A stretch of 64,000 nt of DNA from Sternotherus odoratus (GCA_032164245.1 JAVMKO010000004.1:38293626-38357625), one strand, 5' to 3'. Counted from the first letter of the stretch, positions 34,401-45,560 are shown. The notes: generated by a model not told the origin, from the letters alone. Made by a program: numbers and translations.

Positions 34401-35526
34401 TATAGTATATATAAAAGTCAAATGGTGTATGCGTGCGTGTATGTATGCGTGAGTGCATGTATGCGTGCGTGTATGTGCGCTTACTCCTTCCACACCGTTT
34501 GAGCTAGAGACTTGAAATTTGGTACAGTTAGAGGTCTAAGGGTCCTAATCAGGGTAAGAGTCGAAAATTTTTCAAATCTCACCTCCGACGTCCCCCAGGG
34601 GTGAAATTCTTTAAAGGCCAATCACATCAGCTGGGCAGCTGCTGTTCTCTGTGACATAGTTATGATGTCATAATACCCCCCTCCAACGGACCCCGCATTC
34701 GCTCAGCTCTCTGCCCCCTCCCCACTTCCGACAGACCTGAGTTGGGTTTGGTCGGAGGGTAAGTTAGGTAGGGGTGTCGGGTTTGGTCCAGGGGTGAGGT
34801 GGGGGTGTCGGGTTTGGTCGGGGGGTAAGTGAGCCGGGTGTGTTGGGTTTGGTCTGGGGGTGGGTGGGAAGGTGTTGGAGTGGGTGAGGAGTGAGGTGTG
34901 GGTGTTGGGGTTGGTCAGGGGGTGTTGGGTTTGGTGGGGGGGTAAGGTGTGGGTGTTGGGTTTGTCTGTTACAGCTTTCCCCCTACTCCATATTGTTTCT
35001 TACAGCTGTCCCCTTACTCCATTTTGTTTTTGTTCTCCTGTGGCTGCCCCTCCCTGGCTGTTAAAATTGTTTACCAGGGCCACTGCCCTTCTCAAAGGGA
35101 GGGCCCCTTAAGTTGTTTACAAAGAGCCATTGCCCTTCCCAAAGGGATGGCTACTTGTGCTTAAGTGGGATAACTGCCCTGTTCAAAGGGTTGGTCCTGT
35201 TATCACCTTGTTAAACCTGGGCTCGGTGTAGGGTAAGGCAATGTCGAACCTGTAAGATCAATGTGCTTTGAAGATCCTGGGCATGAGTCATAGGCCTCAT
35301 GTGCTTTTGAGTCATGAGGTGGAACTCTGCCCAGGCATGTCTCTATACTCACCTGTAGTTTTTCTCTGAACTCCTCCCCTGTGACAGAAGGAGCCTATAA
35401 GCATTACTGGCAGGGAAACTGCCTGAGTTTGCCTTTAAGAACAGGCATTTTTGAAACTAGCATCAGAAAGGTTCCTGCATGGCTACCTGGTCTGATCAGC
35501 CAGGGGTTCTGGGGGGTCCTTTCTCC

Positions 35527-35708
35527 GCTCTCGTTTTATTTTTGAGCGTACCCCCGTTTTAACCCCCTCCCTGCTCTCGTTTTATTTTTGAGCGTACCCC
35601 CGTTTTAACCCCCTCCCCGCTCTCGTTTTATTTTTGGGCGTACCCCCGTTTTAACCCCCTCCCCACTCTTGTTTTATTTTTGAGCGTACCCCCGTTTTTA
35701 ACCCCCCA
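35527..35708 (+). repeat. LTR array R1, about four units
   Basis: Four units of CTCTCGTTTTATTTTTGAGC plus GTACCCCCGTTTTAACCCCC, nearly identical to each other. The equivalent array in copy A has about three. Confidence 0.85.
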
Positions 35709-35883
35709 CCCCACGAAGAACGAATTGCTGATCAAGACCGTGCTGAGCCCTCCTGGCTTCTTCTGATGTTGATTGCTGCTTCAGTCTTTGCTGCTGTCTG
35801 GGGACTGTTAAGAACCTCTCTTCTGTGAAACTTTCTATACTTAATTACTCTAGCTGCTGGCTCTGTTTCCCCAACACACAGAC

Positions 35884-35985
35884 TTAAACTCTGTGTCTTA
35901 AAACCTCTCTTAAACTCCTTGCTTAAAACCTCTCTTAAACTCCCCTTGGTCTGTGTCTTAAAACCTCTCTTAGACTCAAACTAAA
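35884..35985 (+). repeat. LTR array R2, contracted
   Basis: About three units of CTTAAAACCTCTCTTAAACTC type, against more than ten in LTR copy A. The flanks on both sides are shared, so the difference is a pure array contraction or expansion. Confidence 0.82.
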
Positions 35986-36292
35986 CCTTGGTCTGTATCT
36001 GTAATCTGTTTCCTGTGCCTTCCTGGACTGTACCTGGGCACACACCACTCTGCCCTCTGAAACTACCCCTAGTATAAGGTGAACCCATTAGGTTAGATTT
36101 TAGTCTAGATAAGTTGTAATTTCATTTTGCATAGCTGTAGTTAAGTTAGGTTTAGGAAATTGCTTGCATTGTACCCTGTAAGTTAGCCTTAAAGAATTGT
36201 GCATTGTGTTTTAATATTTGCTAATTTGTGTAGTTTTGGTTAAGTTAAATCATAGATAAGATTTTGCTGTGTTTTGTATAATTGTCTCTCTG

Positions 36293-36595
36293 CTGTCTGC
36301 CCTGTGTCTCCCTGAGTTTAAATCTCCCCCCACCACGTGCTCCTCTTCCCCATTCCCCAACCTTTACTTATCTGCTGTTTCGATTTGCAGCCTGTCTGCT
36401 CTGTGTCTCCCTGAGTTTAAATCTCCCCCCCACCACGTGCTCCTCTTCCCCCATTCCCCAACCTTTACTTCTCTGCTGTTTCAACTTGCAGCCTGTCTGC
36501 TCTGTGTCTCCCTGAGTTTAAAAATCTCCCTCCTCCACGTGCTCCTCTTCCCCCATCCCCCAACCTTTACTTCTCTGCTGTTTCTACTTACAGCC
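36293..36595 (+). repeat. LTR array R3, three units of about 100 bp
   Basis: Three tandem copies start near 36293, 36390 and 36490. Each contains CTGTGTCTCCCTGAGTTTAA, CACGTGCTCCTCTTCCCC and CAACCTTTACTT followed by a pyrimidine tract and CAG. Copy A has a single unit (about 12530-12635). Units two and three are closest in their 5' parts. Confidence 0.85.
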
Positions 36596-37402
36596 TGTCT
36601 TCTCTCTCTCTTTCTAGCATAAAACCCCATTGGTTACCCCTTTTCTCTCTAATACACCTCACATTTTACATTTACAGTTTTACCAAAAAATTGTTGGTTA
36701 TTTAACACATTTTATCCATGCTGTTAGTTGATTATATGCTGCTGTGACACACTCTTTACATACAAATTGTTAGCCACCTGTTGCATTTATGCTTCAGTGT
36801 TAATTGGTTGCCTACTGTATTATACCCCACTGTATTGTACCCCACTATTGAAACCCCCTATCCCATTTACTAAAAGAACCCCCTCCCCAATTGTCTACTT
36901 TAACAAACCCCATACCCCCCACTATTGAATTTTCCCTGTTTTGCATTTTCTTAATAAAGTTTATTTTGCACCCCACCTGTGTGGTAATTGCTCCCCAAGA
37001 TCCCATATACCTGCTGGCAGGGACAGGGTTTGTTTGGGGGGCGAGGGGGGTTGGGGTTGGTCGAGGGGTAAGTGAGGTGTGGGTGTCGGGTTTGTTTGTG
37101 GTGGTAGGTAGGGGTGTCGGGTTTGGTTGGGGGGGAAAGTGAGGTGGGTGTGTCAGGTTTGGTTTACGGGGAGTGAGGTGTGGGTGTTGGTCAGGGGGTG
37201 TTGGTAGGGGGTGACGTGGGGGAGTTGGGTTTGGGTGGGGGCGTGAAAATGTGAGTCGGTGTTGGTCGAGGGGTACGTGAGGTGGGGGTGTCAGGTTTGC
37301 TCTCTGCCCCCTCCCCCCTCCAACGGACCCCGCACTCGCTCAGCTCTCTGCCTCCTCCCCACCTCCAACGGACCCGAGCAACGCCGGGTATTTTTGCTAG
37401 TA

Positions 37403-38426
37403 TCTATATATATAAAAGTCAAATGGTTTATGCGTGTATGTGTGTATGTATGTGTGTATGTATGTGTACTTACTCCTTCCACACTGTTTGAGCTAGAGAC
37501 TTCAAATTTGGTACAGTTATAGGTCTTAGGGTCCTAATCAGGGTAAGAGTCAAAAAAATTTCAAATCTCACCTCTGACGCCCCCCAGAGGTGAAATTATT
37601 TAAAGGCCCATCACATCAGCTGGGAAGCTGCTGTTCTCTGTGACAGTTATGATGTCATAATACCCCCTCCAACGGACCCCGCACTCGCTCAGCTCTCTGC
37701 CCCCTCCCCCCTCCAACGGACCCCGCGCTCACTCAGTTCTCTGCCCCCTCCCCCCTCCAACGGACCCCACACTCGCTCAGCTCTCTGCCCCCTCCCCACC
37801 TCCGACGGACCTGAGTTGGGTTTGGTCAGAGGGTAAGTGAGGTAGGGGTGTCGGGTTTTGTCAGGGGGTGAGGTGTGGGTGTTGGGTTTGGTCGGGGGGT
37901 AAGTGAGCCGGGGATTTTGGGTTTGGTCTGGGGGGGTGGGAAGGTGTTGGGATGGGTGAGGGGTGAGGTGTGGGTGTTGGGGTTGGTGGGGGGGTAAGGT
38001 GGGGGTGTTGGGTTTGGTTGGGGGGTGAAGGGGGTCAGGTTGGTCGAGGGGTAAGTCAGGTGTGGGTGTCAGGTTTGTTTGTGGTGGTAGGTAGGGGTGT
38101 CAGGTTTGGTTGGGGGGGGAAGTGAGGTGGGTGTGTCAGGTTTGGTCTACGGGGGGGTGAGGTGTGGGGGTTGGTCAGGGGGTGTTGGGGTTGGTAGGGG
38201 GTGACGTGGAGGTGTTGGGTTTGGGTGGGGGGGTGAAAATGTGAGTTGGGGTTGGTCGAGGGGTAAGTGAGGTGGGGGTGTCAGGTTTGGTCGGGGGGGG
38301 GGGGTGAGGTGGGTGTGTGAGGTTTGCTCTTGCCCTCTCCCCCCTCCAACAGACCCCACACTCACTCAGCTCTCTGCCCCCTCCCCACCTCCGACGGACC
38401 CGAGCAACGCCGGGTATTTTCGCTAG
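37403..38426 (+). mobile_element. Non-autonomous Helitron, copy C
   Basis: Begins TCTATATATATAAAAG and ends with the hairpin ACCCGAGCAACGCCGGGT followed by ATTTTCGCTAG (38426). The target is A (37402) and T (38427). It sits directly behind copy B, with only TA between B's CTAG and C's TC, giving a head-to-tail pair. The interior is the same G-rich array between C-rich blocks. It has a full 5' TC end and no coding region. Confidence 0.85.
37845..38320 (+). repeat. G-rich minisatellite core of Helitron C
   Basis: Tandem GGTGTCGGGTTTGGT and GGGGTGAGGTGTGGG variants, with the + strand nearly free of C. The order of unit variants resembles that in copies A and B (for example TTTGTTTGTGGTGGTAGGTA occurs once in each), so the copies derive from a common source that already had the array. 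Confidence 0.82.
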
Positions 38427-38436
38427 TATAGTATAT

Positions 38437-38470
38437 ATTGTGTGTTTGTGTGTATATATATATATATATC
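38437..38470. repeat. TG/TA microsatellite
   Basis: TGTGTTTGTGTG followed by a TA run, immediately after Helitron C. Confidence 0.8.
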
Positions 38471-39216
38471 ATTTATTTCAGAAAAATAGAGATTCAAGTA
38501 GAAACAAGTGTGTGTGATGGAAAGAAATAGTTACATATCAAACAAAATCATAACAACCAAACTAGAGCCTACACTTATAATTAATTACCTTTTCTAGCTA
38601 ACAGCGTAGATTCTCACTGCCACAATTTTTGCAGCACTTGCTATCCCTAAGGAGCTAAAACCCAGTCTTCCATGAAGGACCCCCTCTTATCAAGCTGCCT
38701 CATCAGTGAATGAAGGGAGAGTGTCTTTCTCCACCCTGTGATATACTGAATCAGTCTGTTATCATTATGCACAGACAGGGCCAACCCCTCTGTCCTATCA
38801 TTCCTTCCCCAGCCAAGTAGCTTTGATGTTCATTGTCTTTGATGGTTTTCCATTGACTTTTCTGGGTTATTGCAACTTTGGACAATTGAGCCTTGAATTA
38901 CATCACCAGCTAACCAGGGAAGGGTGACAACTTTCATGCTGGTGACTCACTTTCGCTCCAAGGTCAAAGACACAATTTTCAAAACTGTTACATTATTCCT
39001 TAAATATTACCCACATGCACATCTCACTATGATTATCAATAAGTTACAAGCTTTCAGTAGAGACCTCACGTGCTACCCTATATGAATAAATACCATGAAA
39101 GTTATATATTAGGTCTGGTGAATTCATCAGGTCTGAGATAGAAGTTGCTTGTAAAGAACATTGTAACCTTTGCCAGTTGGTGCCAGTGGGCCTCTGTGTC
39201 ACAGTATGCTATGGTG
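38471..39216. other. No gene recognised
   Basis: Unique-looking sequence between Helitron C and the pogo-type element. Nothing supported. Confidence 0.5.
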
Positions 39217-39218
39217 TA

Positions 39219-39783
39219 CAGTGAAACCTCGATTTAACGGACTAATTCGGGCGAGGGGGTGTCCGTTAAAGCCGAAAGTCCGTTATTTAATAATTTTTTA
39301 AAATCATTAAATAACAGGACTTTTGGCTTTAACGGACACCCCCTCACCCGAATTAGTCGCTTATATAGAGGTTTTACTGATCATGGGCAGGAGCTGTCAA
39401 ACCCCCCCCCCCGCTCCCCGCTGCGGGGGCTGTCAAACACCCCCCCCCCGCCCAGCTCCCCGCAATGGGGAGCCGGGCGGGTGGGCTGACAGTTCCCGCC
39501 CGGCTCCCCGCTGCGGGGAGCCGGGTGGGAGCTGTCAACTCCGCCGCCCGGAGTTTGACAGCTCCCGCCCCGCTCTCCGCCCCGGGGAGCCGGGCGGGAG
39601 CTGTCAACCCGACCGGCCGTCTCCCCTCTGCAGGGAGCCGGGCAGCCGGGTTGACAGCTCCCGCCCGGCTCCCCGGGGCGGGAGCCAGCAGCCCCCAATA
39701 ACAGATTTTGGATGCATCGGGAAATTTTGTCCGTTGCATCCGAAGTCCGTTAAATCGGGGTCCGTTAAATCGAGGGTTTACTG
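39219..39783. mobile_element. pogo/Tigger-type element with palindromic GC-rich array
   Basis: Left end CAGTGAAACCTCGATTTAAC. Inverted right end CAGTAAACCCTCGATTTAAC. TA lies on both sides (39217-39218 and 39784-39785). The first 160 bases (39219-39379) are themselves a near-complete palindrome whose far side ends GAGGTTTTACTG, a third copy of the terminal motif. From about 39385 to 39690 follow tandem palindromic GC-rich units (GCTCCCGCCCGGCTCCCC, GGGAGCCGGGCGGGAGC, GCTGTCAA). The rest near the right end carries TTGTCCGTTGCATCCGAAGT. No transposase gene. The 176-, 121- and 105-codon frames over the GC-rich part are repeat artefacts (Pro/Gly/Ala/Arg). Confidence 0.82.
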
Positions 39784-39785
39784 TA

Positions 39786-40774
39786 ATTCATCTGAATGCA
39801 ATTTTGGCATCTTTTGGGTTAATTTCAAGAAAGAGCTAGTGTGCACAATGTAAGTGGCAGTTCAGAAAAAGAGATCAGGAGATATACAAACAGCAGAGTT
39901 TGATATCTAGTAGACCATACATTTTACAGGCCCACTGTGAGGTGATACATTTTATAGAAAAAAATGGAGGAAAGTTCAAGGAATCAAGTGTGAGCTGGAA
40001 GCACTTTTGTACTTGAGATGCACTTACTCTTTTTATATGTAAAGTAGTGGGAAGAGACTTTTTTTTTCCTTCCGCAGGTAATTTAGCAGATAAGTGGCAG
40101 TGTGTTGGTTTGTAAAGAGCCTTTAGTAAGGCTTTACAAAGGTTTTGCACTGATTGGCTCTCAGAAAGATATTTTAGCCAATAGGACATCAAATTTATGT
40201 CTGATCTGGTTTGAGGGTGCATTGGATAAGATTTTTATTCTTGGGCTCCTCAGCGGTGAAGGAAAGTGAATATTTCTCTTGTTTGGCAAAAGATGCCCCC
40301 TGCATGGAAGGAAGGGAATATAGATGATAGTGTAATTATCACATCCCCTTTAAAATTATTAGGATCTGTTGAACTATTGCTTTATTTTTAACTATTTACA
40401 CAGTACTCACTAGTAGAATGATTTTAGAATCAACGTGAATAAACACACAAAGGTATTTTGGTTCATTCATTAGAAGAATGATGTAAATACAAAGGAATTT
40501 GAACACAACTTCTTTTTAATAATCCTTTAGTAATCTGATTTAAGGTAGGAGTGACGATGGTGTCGGAGTTCTATGATCCACCAGTCCATTGCAACAACAA
40601 ATCCACCAGCTTTACAGATAGATTATTGGTCTTCCAATTAATTGTTTTATAAATCTTAATCTAACTTTACTATATTGGACGTGACATGTTAGAACAATAG
40701 CTATGATAGGCTGGCAGTATTATTTTTCTTACATGTAATATAAGGCAAACTGGTATCTTGGTCAAAATAATACT
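39786..40774. other. No gene recognised
   Basis: AT-rich unique-looking sequence. A 115-codon minus-strand frame (39875-40222) has no recognisable domain. Confidence 0.5.
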
Positions 40775-40876
40775 GGGCCAGATTCTGATTTCAGTAATAC
40801 CAGTTTGGAGTTTGGAGTAACTCATCTGAAGTTGCATGAAGATTTATACTAGTGTGACGCTGCTCAGAATCTGACC
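40775..40876. repeat. Short foldback repeat GGCCAGATTCTGA...
   Basis: GGGCCAGATTCTGATTTCAG at the left is matched by the inverted right end GCTCAGAATCTGACC. In between, GTAATACCAGTTTGGAG and TATACTAGTGTGACGC suggest a second inverted layer (ACCGGTGT/ACACCAGT type). I recall this as a common vertebrate MITE-like sequence. No clear target duplication. Confidence 0.55.
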
Positions 40877-41274
40877 AAATGTTGTCCTCAACACATTGTA
40901 CAAAAATGTCTATTTCACTACTTCTTATCTCAATATATTATACTGCTCAGCCTAAACATCTCTAAACAATATATTAAACTATCCTGGGCCCATTTATGCT
41001 TTCATTTATACTAATGAAATGACACTGTCTCCAGATGAGGTTAGAAATGGATCCTCCCAATAATGTTTTTAGTGGAGATAGTTTTCAAATTTAGAAATTT
41101 TTGACAAAACATTTCATGAAAATGTTCACCAAAAAATTCATCTAATTTTTCAAGCAGTTCAATTTTTTAGGAGGATTTCTGTAAATAGTCCTGTGCCAAA
41201 ACATAATTTTGTACTTATCCCACAAAACACATATACCTTGGTTATGGGTCTTCTATTTTAGGCTTATTACAAAC

Positions 41275-42005
41275 TGCCATAAGTGTAAAGTGCTGGAGAG
41301 GGTTACTGTTACCTGAGAACAAGTGACTTAAGAGCTCCCTGCCATGAGAGAGGGAGGGAGGGGTTTTAGAGTTTAGTTTAGTTTTGCTGGCCATGCAGCA
41401 GGGGCCAGGGCCCGAGAGCTCATCTCTAGCTGTGGAGATGGCTCAACTTTCCTTCTTATATTCCTACTTAGCTAAATGTAAGTAATATTTTGATTTTGCA
41501 TCAAGTCTGTGCCTATCTGGGGTGTCTCTGTCCATTTCAGATGAGAAGTGGAGAATTCTAAATTGTAAGCTGTACTGTACCTATGTTCTAATCTTTTTTG
41601 TTTATTAAATCTTCTTAGTTATAAAATGTCTGGTTTACTTCCCTTAAGGCTTCCTTTGCTTCCAGGTTGGGAAGAGAGGGGGGAGGAGGGAGGGAGGTAT
41701 TACAAACAGCTCAGGGTATGAGCTAAGAAACGAAGTCTGCCTCTCTCTTCAGACAAGAAGGGTGAAGGGGGAGGGGGAACAGACGGAGGTAGGGGGGAGT
41801 CTGAGTACCCCCATCCAGGGCCTTGGATATCTACTCAGATGGTGGCAGCCATGGTTCCCCAAAAACCCAACTGTTAAAAGGGGGAGTCTTGGGGTGTAGA
41901 GAATTAACTTGGCTGGGAAGCAGCTAAAATTAAGTGGTCTGGCTAAAAAAGAGTCCCAGTCTTTGTACTCGAGAGCACAGAGGTTGGGGTACCCCCACAC
42001 TTACA
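41275..42005 (+). mobile_element. Solo LTR, family 2, copy 1 (oldest-looking)
   Basis: Starts TGCCATAAGTGTAAAG and ends ACCCCCACACTTACA. The flanks CAAAC (41270-41274) and CAGAC (42006-42010) agree at four of five bases. Shared family phrases are CCCTGCCATG, TTATTAAATCTTCTTAGTTA then TAAAATGTCTGGTTTACTTC, and GAGAGCACAGAGGTTGGGGT. It is the shortest and most diverged of the four copies. No internal region. Orientation is set by the ATTAAA-type signal followed by the G-rich downstream part shared by the family. Confidence 0.8.
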
Positions 42006-42010
42006 CAGAC

Positions 42011-43612
42011 ATTTTGTGGTCTGTTTCAGCTCATCTAGTTCATCACTGCCAGTTGGTGTTGTGAATGGCACTAATGGTTGTTCCTCAGCATGTTGGCATG
42101 TCTCTAAGGAACATTTCCTTTATTTTTTGTATATAGGAGCTTAATGGTTTTGTGCACATTTTCATACAATATGACCTTGTAGTTCTAATGAGTTATATAA
42201 TATATTTCATGTGATGGAGTCAGTCTTGCTATTATAAACACTAATACATATTGTGCACCTGTGCTCTCTAGAATTCTTCACTGAGAATTAATGGCAGGGA
42301 TACATCATTTTCGCATTGCCAGAAATACATGGCCTAATGAGATGTCTTGGATTTAGTTGTAAGAGTTTGGAAAACTGCAGAATGCACTGGAGAAAAAAAA
42401 AAGAAGAAAGTAAGAAATAATAAATTGTACACATCACTTACTCTAGGTGTGTTATTTCTCTCTGTGCACAAACATGGCTACTTTTATCTAGGAATCAGAG
42501 GTCATAACACTCAGAAAAATAGACATTCATTTGGCAAGCTTCATTATTTGAATTTCTAAGATAGCTTAATAAACATATTGCATTAAAGAATACCCTTCAG
42601 TAATTCTATATGAGTTTGTGAGTTATTAAGGGCACTATAATTCCTAGAGCAATCATAAATATTTAGATCCCTGTTTAGTCAGCTAAAAATATAAATTATC
42701 CTGGGGTTCTTTGCTACACAGAAGTATATACTTATCAAATATATCATACTATTTCTATTTCTCCTTCACTGCTATCACTGCACTCAATAGTTATGCTTTT
42801 AATCATTTTAATTAAGTCTCTTTATTATGGAATATAGTATTAATAACATTTGTAACTTAAGCTATTTCAATGCTGAGATGGAGCTAATTAGATGAATTAC
42901 ACTGAAAATCTGCTGTATAAATAAACACCACAACCCCTACAAATACATCTCATCCTTCTAATTACATTTTGCTAAAATTCTCTATGAACGATTGAAAGTA
43001 TTTTGGTTTTTTTATGTTAAAATACTAAGTCCCTCAACATTCACTTGAATTAATTTTATTTCATGGGAAAATATTTATTGTATAATGTACTGGTAATAGG
43101 TGTTCCGTGGTGACATAAAGTTAATGTAGCACCTATTGACCTCAATGGATTTCAGATGAGCTCTGTATAGATTATTTTCTGGAAATTCTGTATCAAAATT
43201 AGGGGACTGCTTCTATCAGAATAATGACAAAATTTCCATTGACTACATTGACAGCAGATTTGAGTCATTTTTCTGAATTAATATATTTTGAAAAATCTCA
43301 TGAATTAGAATTATGAATATCCTAAGATCAGTGTTGGACTCTGAAAAATGTTAGAATGTCATGATTAAAGCCCTGATTAAGCCAACTACCAGGGCCATAT
43401 GCAGGAATTTAAGTATGACTGCTTTGGGAGGGCACACATTCTGTGTCCTTTCTGTGGCCAGAAGAGTTCCCTCTCCGCGCCATGGCCCCAGGACCACAGG
43501 AGCTCTGTGCCCCCACTATGGGTCCGGGGCCAGAGAAGCTCTGTGACCCTGCTGCCTCTCCTGGTGTACACCCGTCAGCTACTGAAACGTGTGTAACTAT
43601 TTACTTCAGTTG
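42011..43612. other. No gene; GC-rich repeat-like patch at 43430-43570
   Basis: Most of the interval is AT-rich and featureless. At 43430-43570 a GC-rich patch has two similar halves (GGACCACAGGAGCTCTGTG and GGGCCAGAGAAGCTCTGTG). It is likely part of a repeat I cannot name. Confidence 0.45.
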
Positions 43613-43617
43613 AGTTA

Positions 43618-44427
43618 TGTCATAAGTGTGGAGTGTGCCTTGCCTGGGTGGGGCTATGTTATCTGAGAAGGCAGTGTCATCAGAGCAGTCTGGCTAGACC
43701 CAGAGAGACCAGGAAGTAAAGCTTAGTTCAATTTGGGCTTTAAATTGACTCAGACCTTTTTGGTCCAGCTATGGATCATCCATCTTGTCCTTTCTTAATA
43801 TGTCTTCATACTAGCTAAAACTGCAAGTAAGAATTGTATCCTGCATAAAAGCTTTGCATTTGACCTTGGTGCCTCTTTCTGTGTATTTAGCAAAGAAAGG
43901 GTGAGAAGTTGTTATGCAAGAAGAGTGAGGTTAAAGAATTCTGTACCTGTGTAGTGTCTTAATTGTATGCTGTATTCTATTGTCTTTATTAAATCTTTTT
44001 AGTTATAAAAAGGTTTGGTTCTTCTCATAAAAGAATCCTAGCTTTAGATGGAGCAGCTCAGGGTGAGTGAGGGCTGTGTCTAATTCTCTTTCTGCTTTCA
44101 GGTTAGAAAGGGAGGGGGGAAGAGGATTGTGTCTCTTAGGTTGAAGGGACGCTGGAGTGAAGTCTCGGTGTGGCTTTTTTTCTCCCAGACAGAAGGGAGG
44201 GATCGGGAGGGTTACTCTTGGGGGGAGTCAAGGTTCCCTACCCCATGGTCTTGGGGTGAATACTGGCTGGTGGCAGCGGCACCCCAATTTCCCAGCTAAC
44301 AAAGTAGAGGTGTTGGGGAGAAAGACATAACTTAAGCTGGGAGCATCTTGGAGTTATTGGGTCTGGCTTAAGAGTCCCTTTCCCTGTACTCAGGAGCACA
44401 GGGACTGGGGTATCCACTTTTTTTACA
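43618..44427 (+). mobile_element. Solo LTR, family 2, copy 2
   Basis: Starts TGTCATAAGTGTGGAGTG and ends CACTTTTTTTACA. Perfect 5-bp duplication AGTTA (43613-43617 and 44428-44432). Family phrases include CCTTGCCTGGGTGGGGCTAT, TTTATTAAATCTTTTTAGTT and GGAGCACAGGGACTGGGG. No internal coding region. Compared with the copies at 47742 and 62172 it lacks part of the upstream half. Confidence 0.86.
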
Positions 44428-44432
44428 AGTTA

Positions 44433-45420
44433 CATTTAATCTTAAAGTTACGCCTGTGATTAATTACTATGTTGGATCCATTACTTATGTTTTCTAAACC
44501 AAAGTCACAGCTCACGCTGCCAATGTTTGTGACTTTCTAGGTGTCCAAATTCATTCAAAAAAACAAAAGCCCTAGAGATTAAACCAGATCTCTCTATGCT
44601 AGCTATGGCACTGTATGATATTGGTAATTCATAATTTGTGGGACATTTTCAATTGTTATGAATATAGTTTTTGTTCTTTTGAACAACAATGTCTAAATTA
44701 AAGCTCCTTTTCTTTTATCCCTAGATTCTTCTTCTTTAATAGGAAAAAGACTGGCATCTCAATTTTTGAGAAACATAATCTCAAATCCTTAAAATATTTC
44801 AATGTTTTATATCAGCAAAATAGAAATGTCAATTCTTGCATAAAAAGAATGGCAAAAGAGTCCACGGGGTTCTGATATGGAGAGAAAAGCAGAGTGAATT
44901 ATCTAGAAGTTTTTGCAGCAGAACTGAAGAATTTGTCCCCAATTATATCCCCAAGATATATTTTTGTCAAACTGACATTTTCTAATCAACTATCATTTTG
45001 AAAATTGTGTGAAACGTTAGTAAGAAATTAGCAAGAAACATGTAACAGTCCATTTTGGAAGGTATGGAGATAATGGGGGTTAGGTTAAGGTGTTCAGGTA
45101 ATGAGTAGAGCCAACTGTATGCCAATAAGCTATATTTAATTCAACATGAATCTTCATTTTTTTTAAACAGCTAGTGAAGAGGGAAAATCATTCATTTCAG
45201 CTGACACTCAATATTTCTTCTTTGACACTAATGCACACTTGTAATAATTGTGTACAAAGTTGTGTAATTTTTTCAAAATTCATTGAAATTTTCAAAACTT
45301 TTGGCTAGCTGTACACTATGTGTGGGCCAGTGTAGGTATCTATGAGGTTAGAGAAGAGGAGTTCAAAGATGAGGAAGTCCTGGTCAGTTTTAGTTTTCTG
45401 GACAGAAAGGACAGTTTTAG
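44433..45420. other. No gene recognised
   Basis: AT-rich unique-looking sequence with no supported feature. Confidence 0.5.
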
Positions 45421-45425
45421 AAATA

Positions 45426-45560
45426 CAGTGGACCCTCTGTAGAAGTCGCGTCTATATAGCGCAAATTCGCTATATAGACCACGGATCCCAAATTTAGTAA
45501 CTTTAATTGAAATCCATAATGCGGTTCCTGTGTTAATGCAGTACCGTGCATGGACCCCAA
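45426..45560 (+). mobile_element. Tigger/pogo-like end fragment
   Basis: CAGTGGACCCTCTGTAGAAG after a TA, followed by GTCTATATAGCGCAAATTCG and CTATATAGACCACGGATCCC, resembles the left end of Tigger-like transposons with CAGTRGACCCTC termini. An inner inverted pair (CTATATAGCG/CGCTATATAG) is visible. No convincing right end was found, so the element is truncated or badly decayed. The 122-codon frame just downstream has no recognisable domain. Confidence 0.45.

Larger units (their letters stand above)
34963..37025 (+). mobile_element. Solo LTR, family 1, copy B, inside Helitron B
   Basis: Starts TGTCTGTTACAG, ends GCAGGGACA, and is flanked by a perfect 5-bp duplication GGGTT (34958-34962 and 37026-37030). 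AATAAA at 36953-36958 is placed as in copy A. It lacks the nested LTR present in copy A, so it serves as the empty site for that insertion. Compared with A it has one more R1 unit, a much shorter R2 array, and three rather than one copy of a unit of about 100 bases (R3). The unusually long frame at 36269-36622 is a by-product of the R3 triplication. Confidence 0.9.
34402..37400 (+). mobile_element. Non-autonomous Helitron, copy B, split by a solo LTR
   Basis: The left end (GTATATATAAAAGTCAAATG) aligns with the start of copy A, but the terminal TC is altered. The right end reads ACCCGAGCAACGCCGGGT (a 5-bp stem with an 8-base loop), then ATTTTTGCTAG, ending CTAG before a T. The two Helitron parts are 34402-34962 and 37026-37400, and the interruption is a 2063-bp solo LTR. 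Content is the same as copy A: TTACTCCTTCCACACCGTTT leader, C-rich block, G-rich minisatellite, C-rich block. No coding region. Copy C begins two bases after its end. Confidence 0.8.

Noticed and set aside
36269..36622. Reading frame of 117 codons with a repeated Cys/Leu-rich text
   Set aside because: It is the translation of the threefold R3 array inside a solo LTR.
37291..37482. Minus-strand frame spanning the junction of Helitrons B and C
   Set aside because: It runs through two transposon ends and a CA/TG-rich leader. The text is His/Thr/Arg low complexity.
39323..39853. Reading frame of 176 codons, Pro/Arg/Gly-rich
   Set aside because: It follows the GC-rich palindromic tandem units of a transposon. 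Long frames exist on both strands there.
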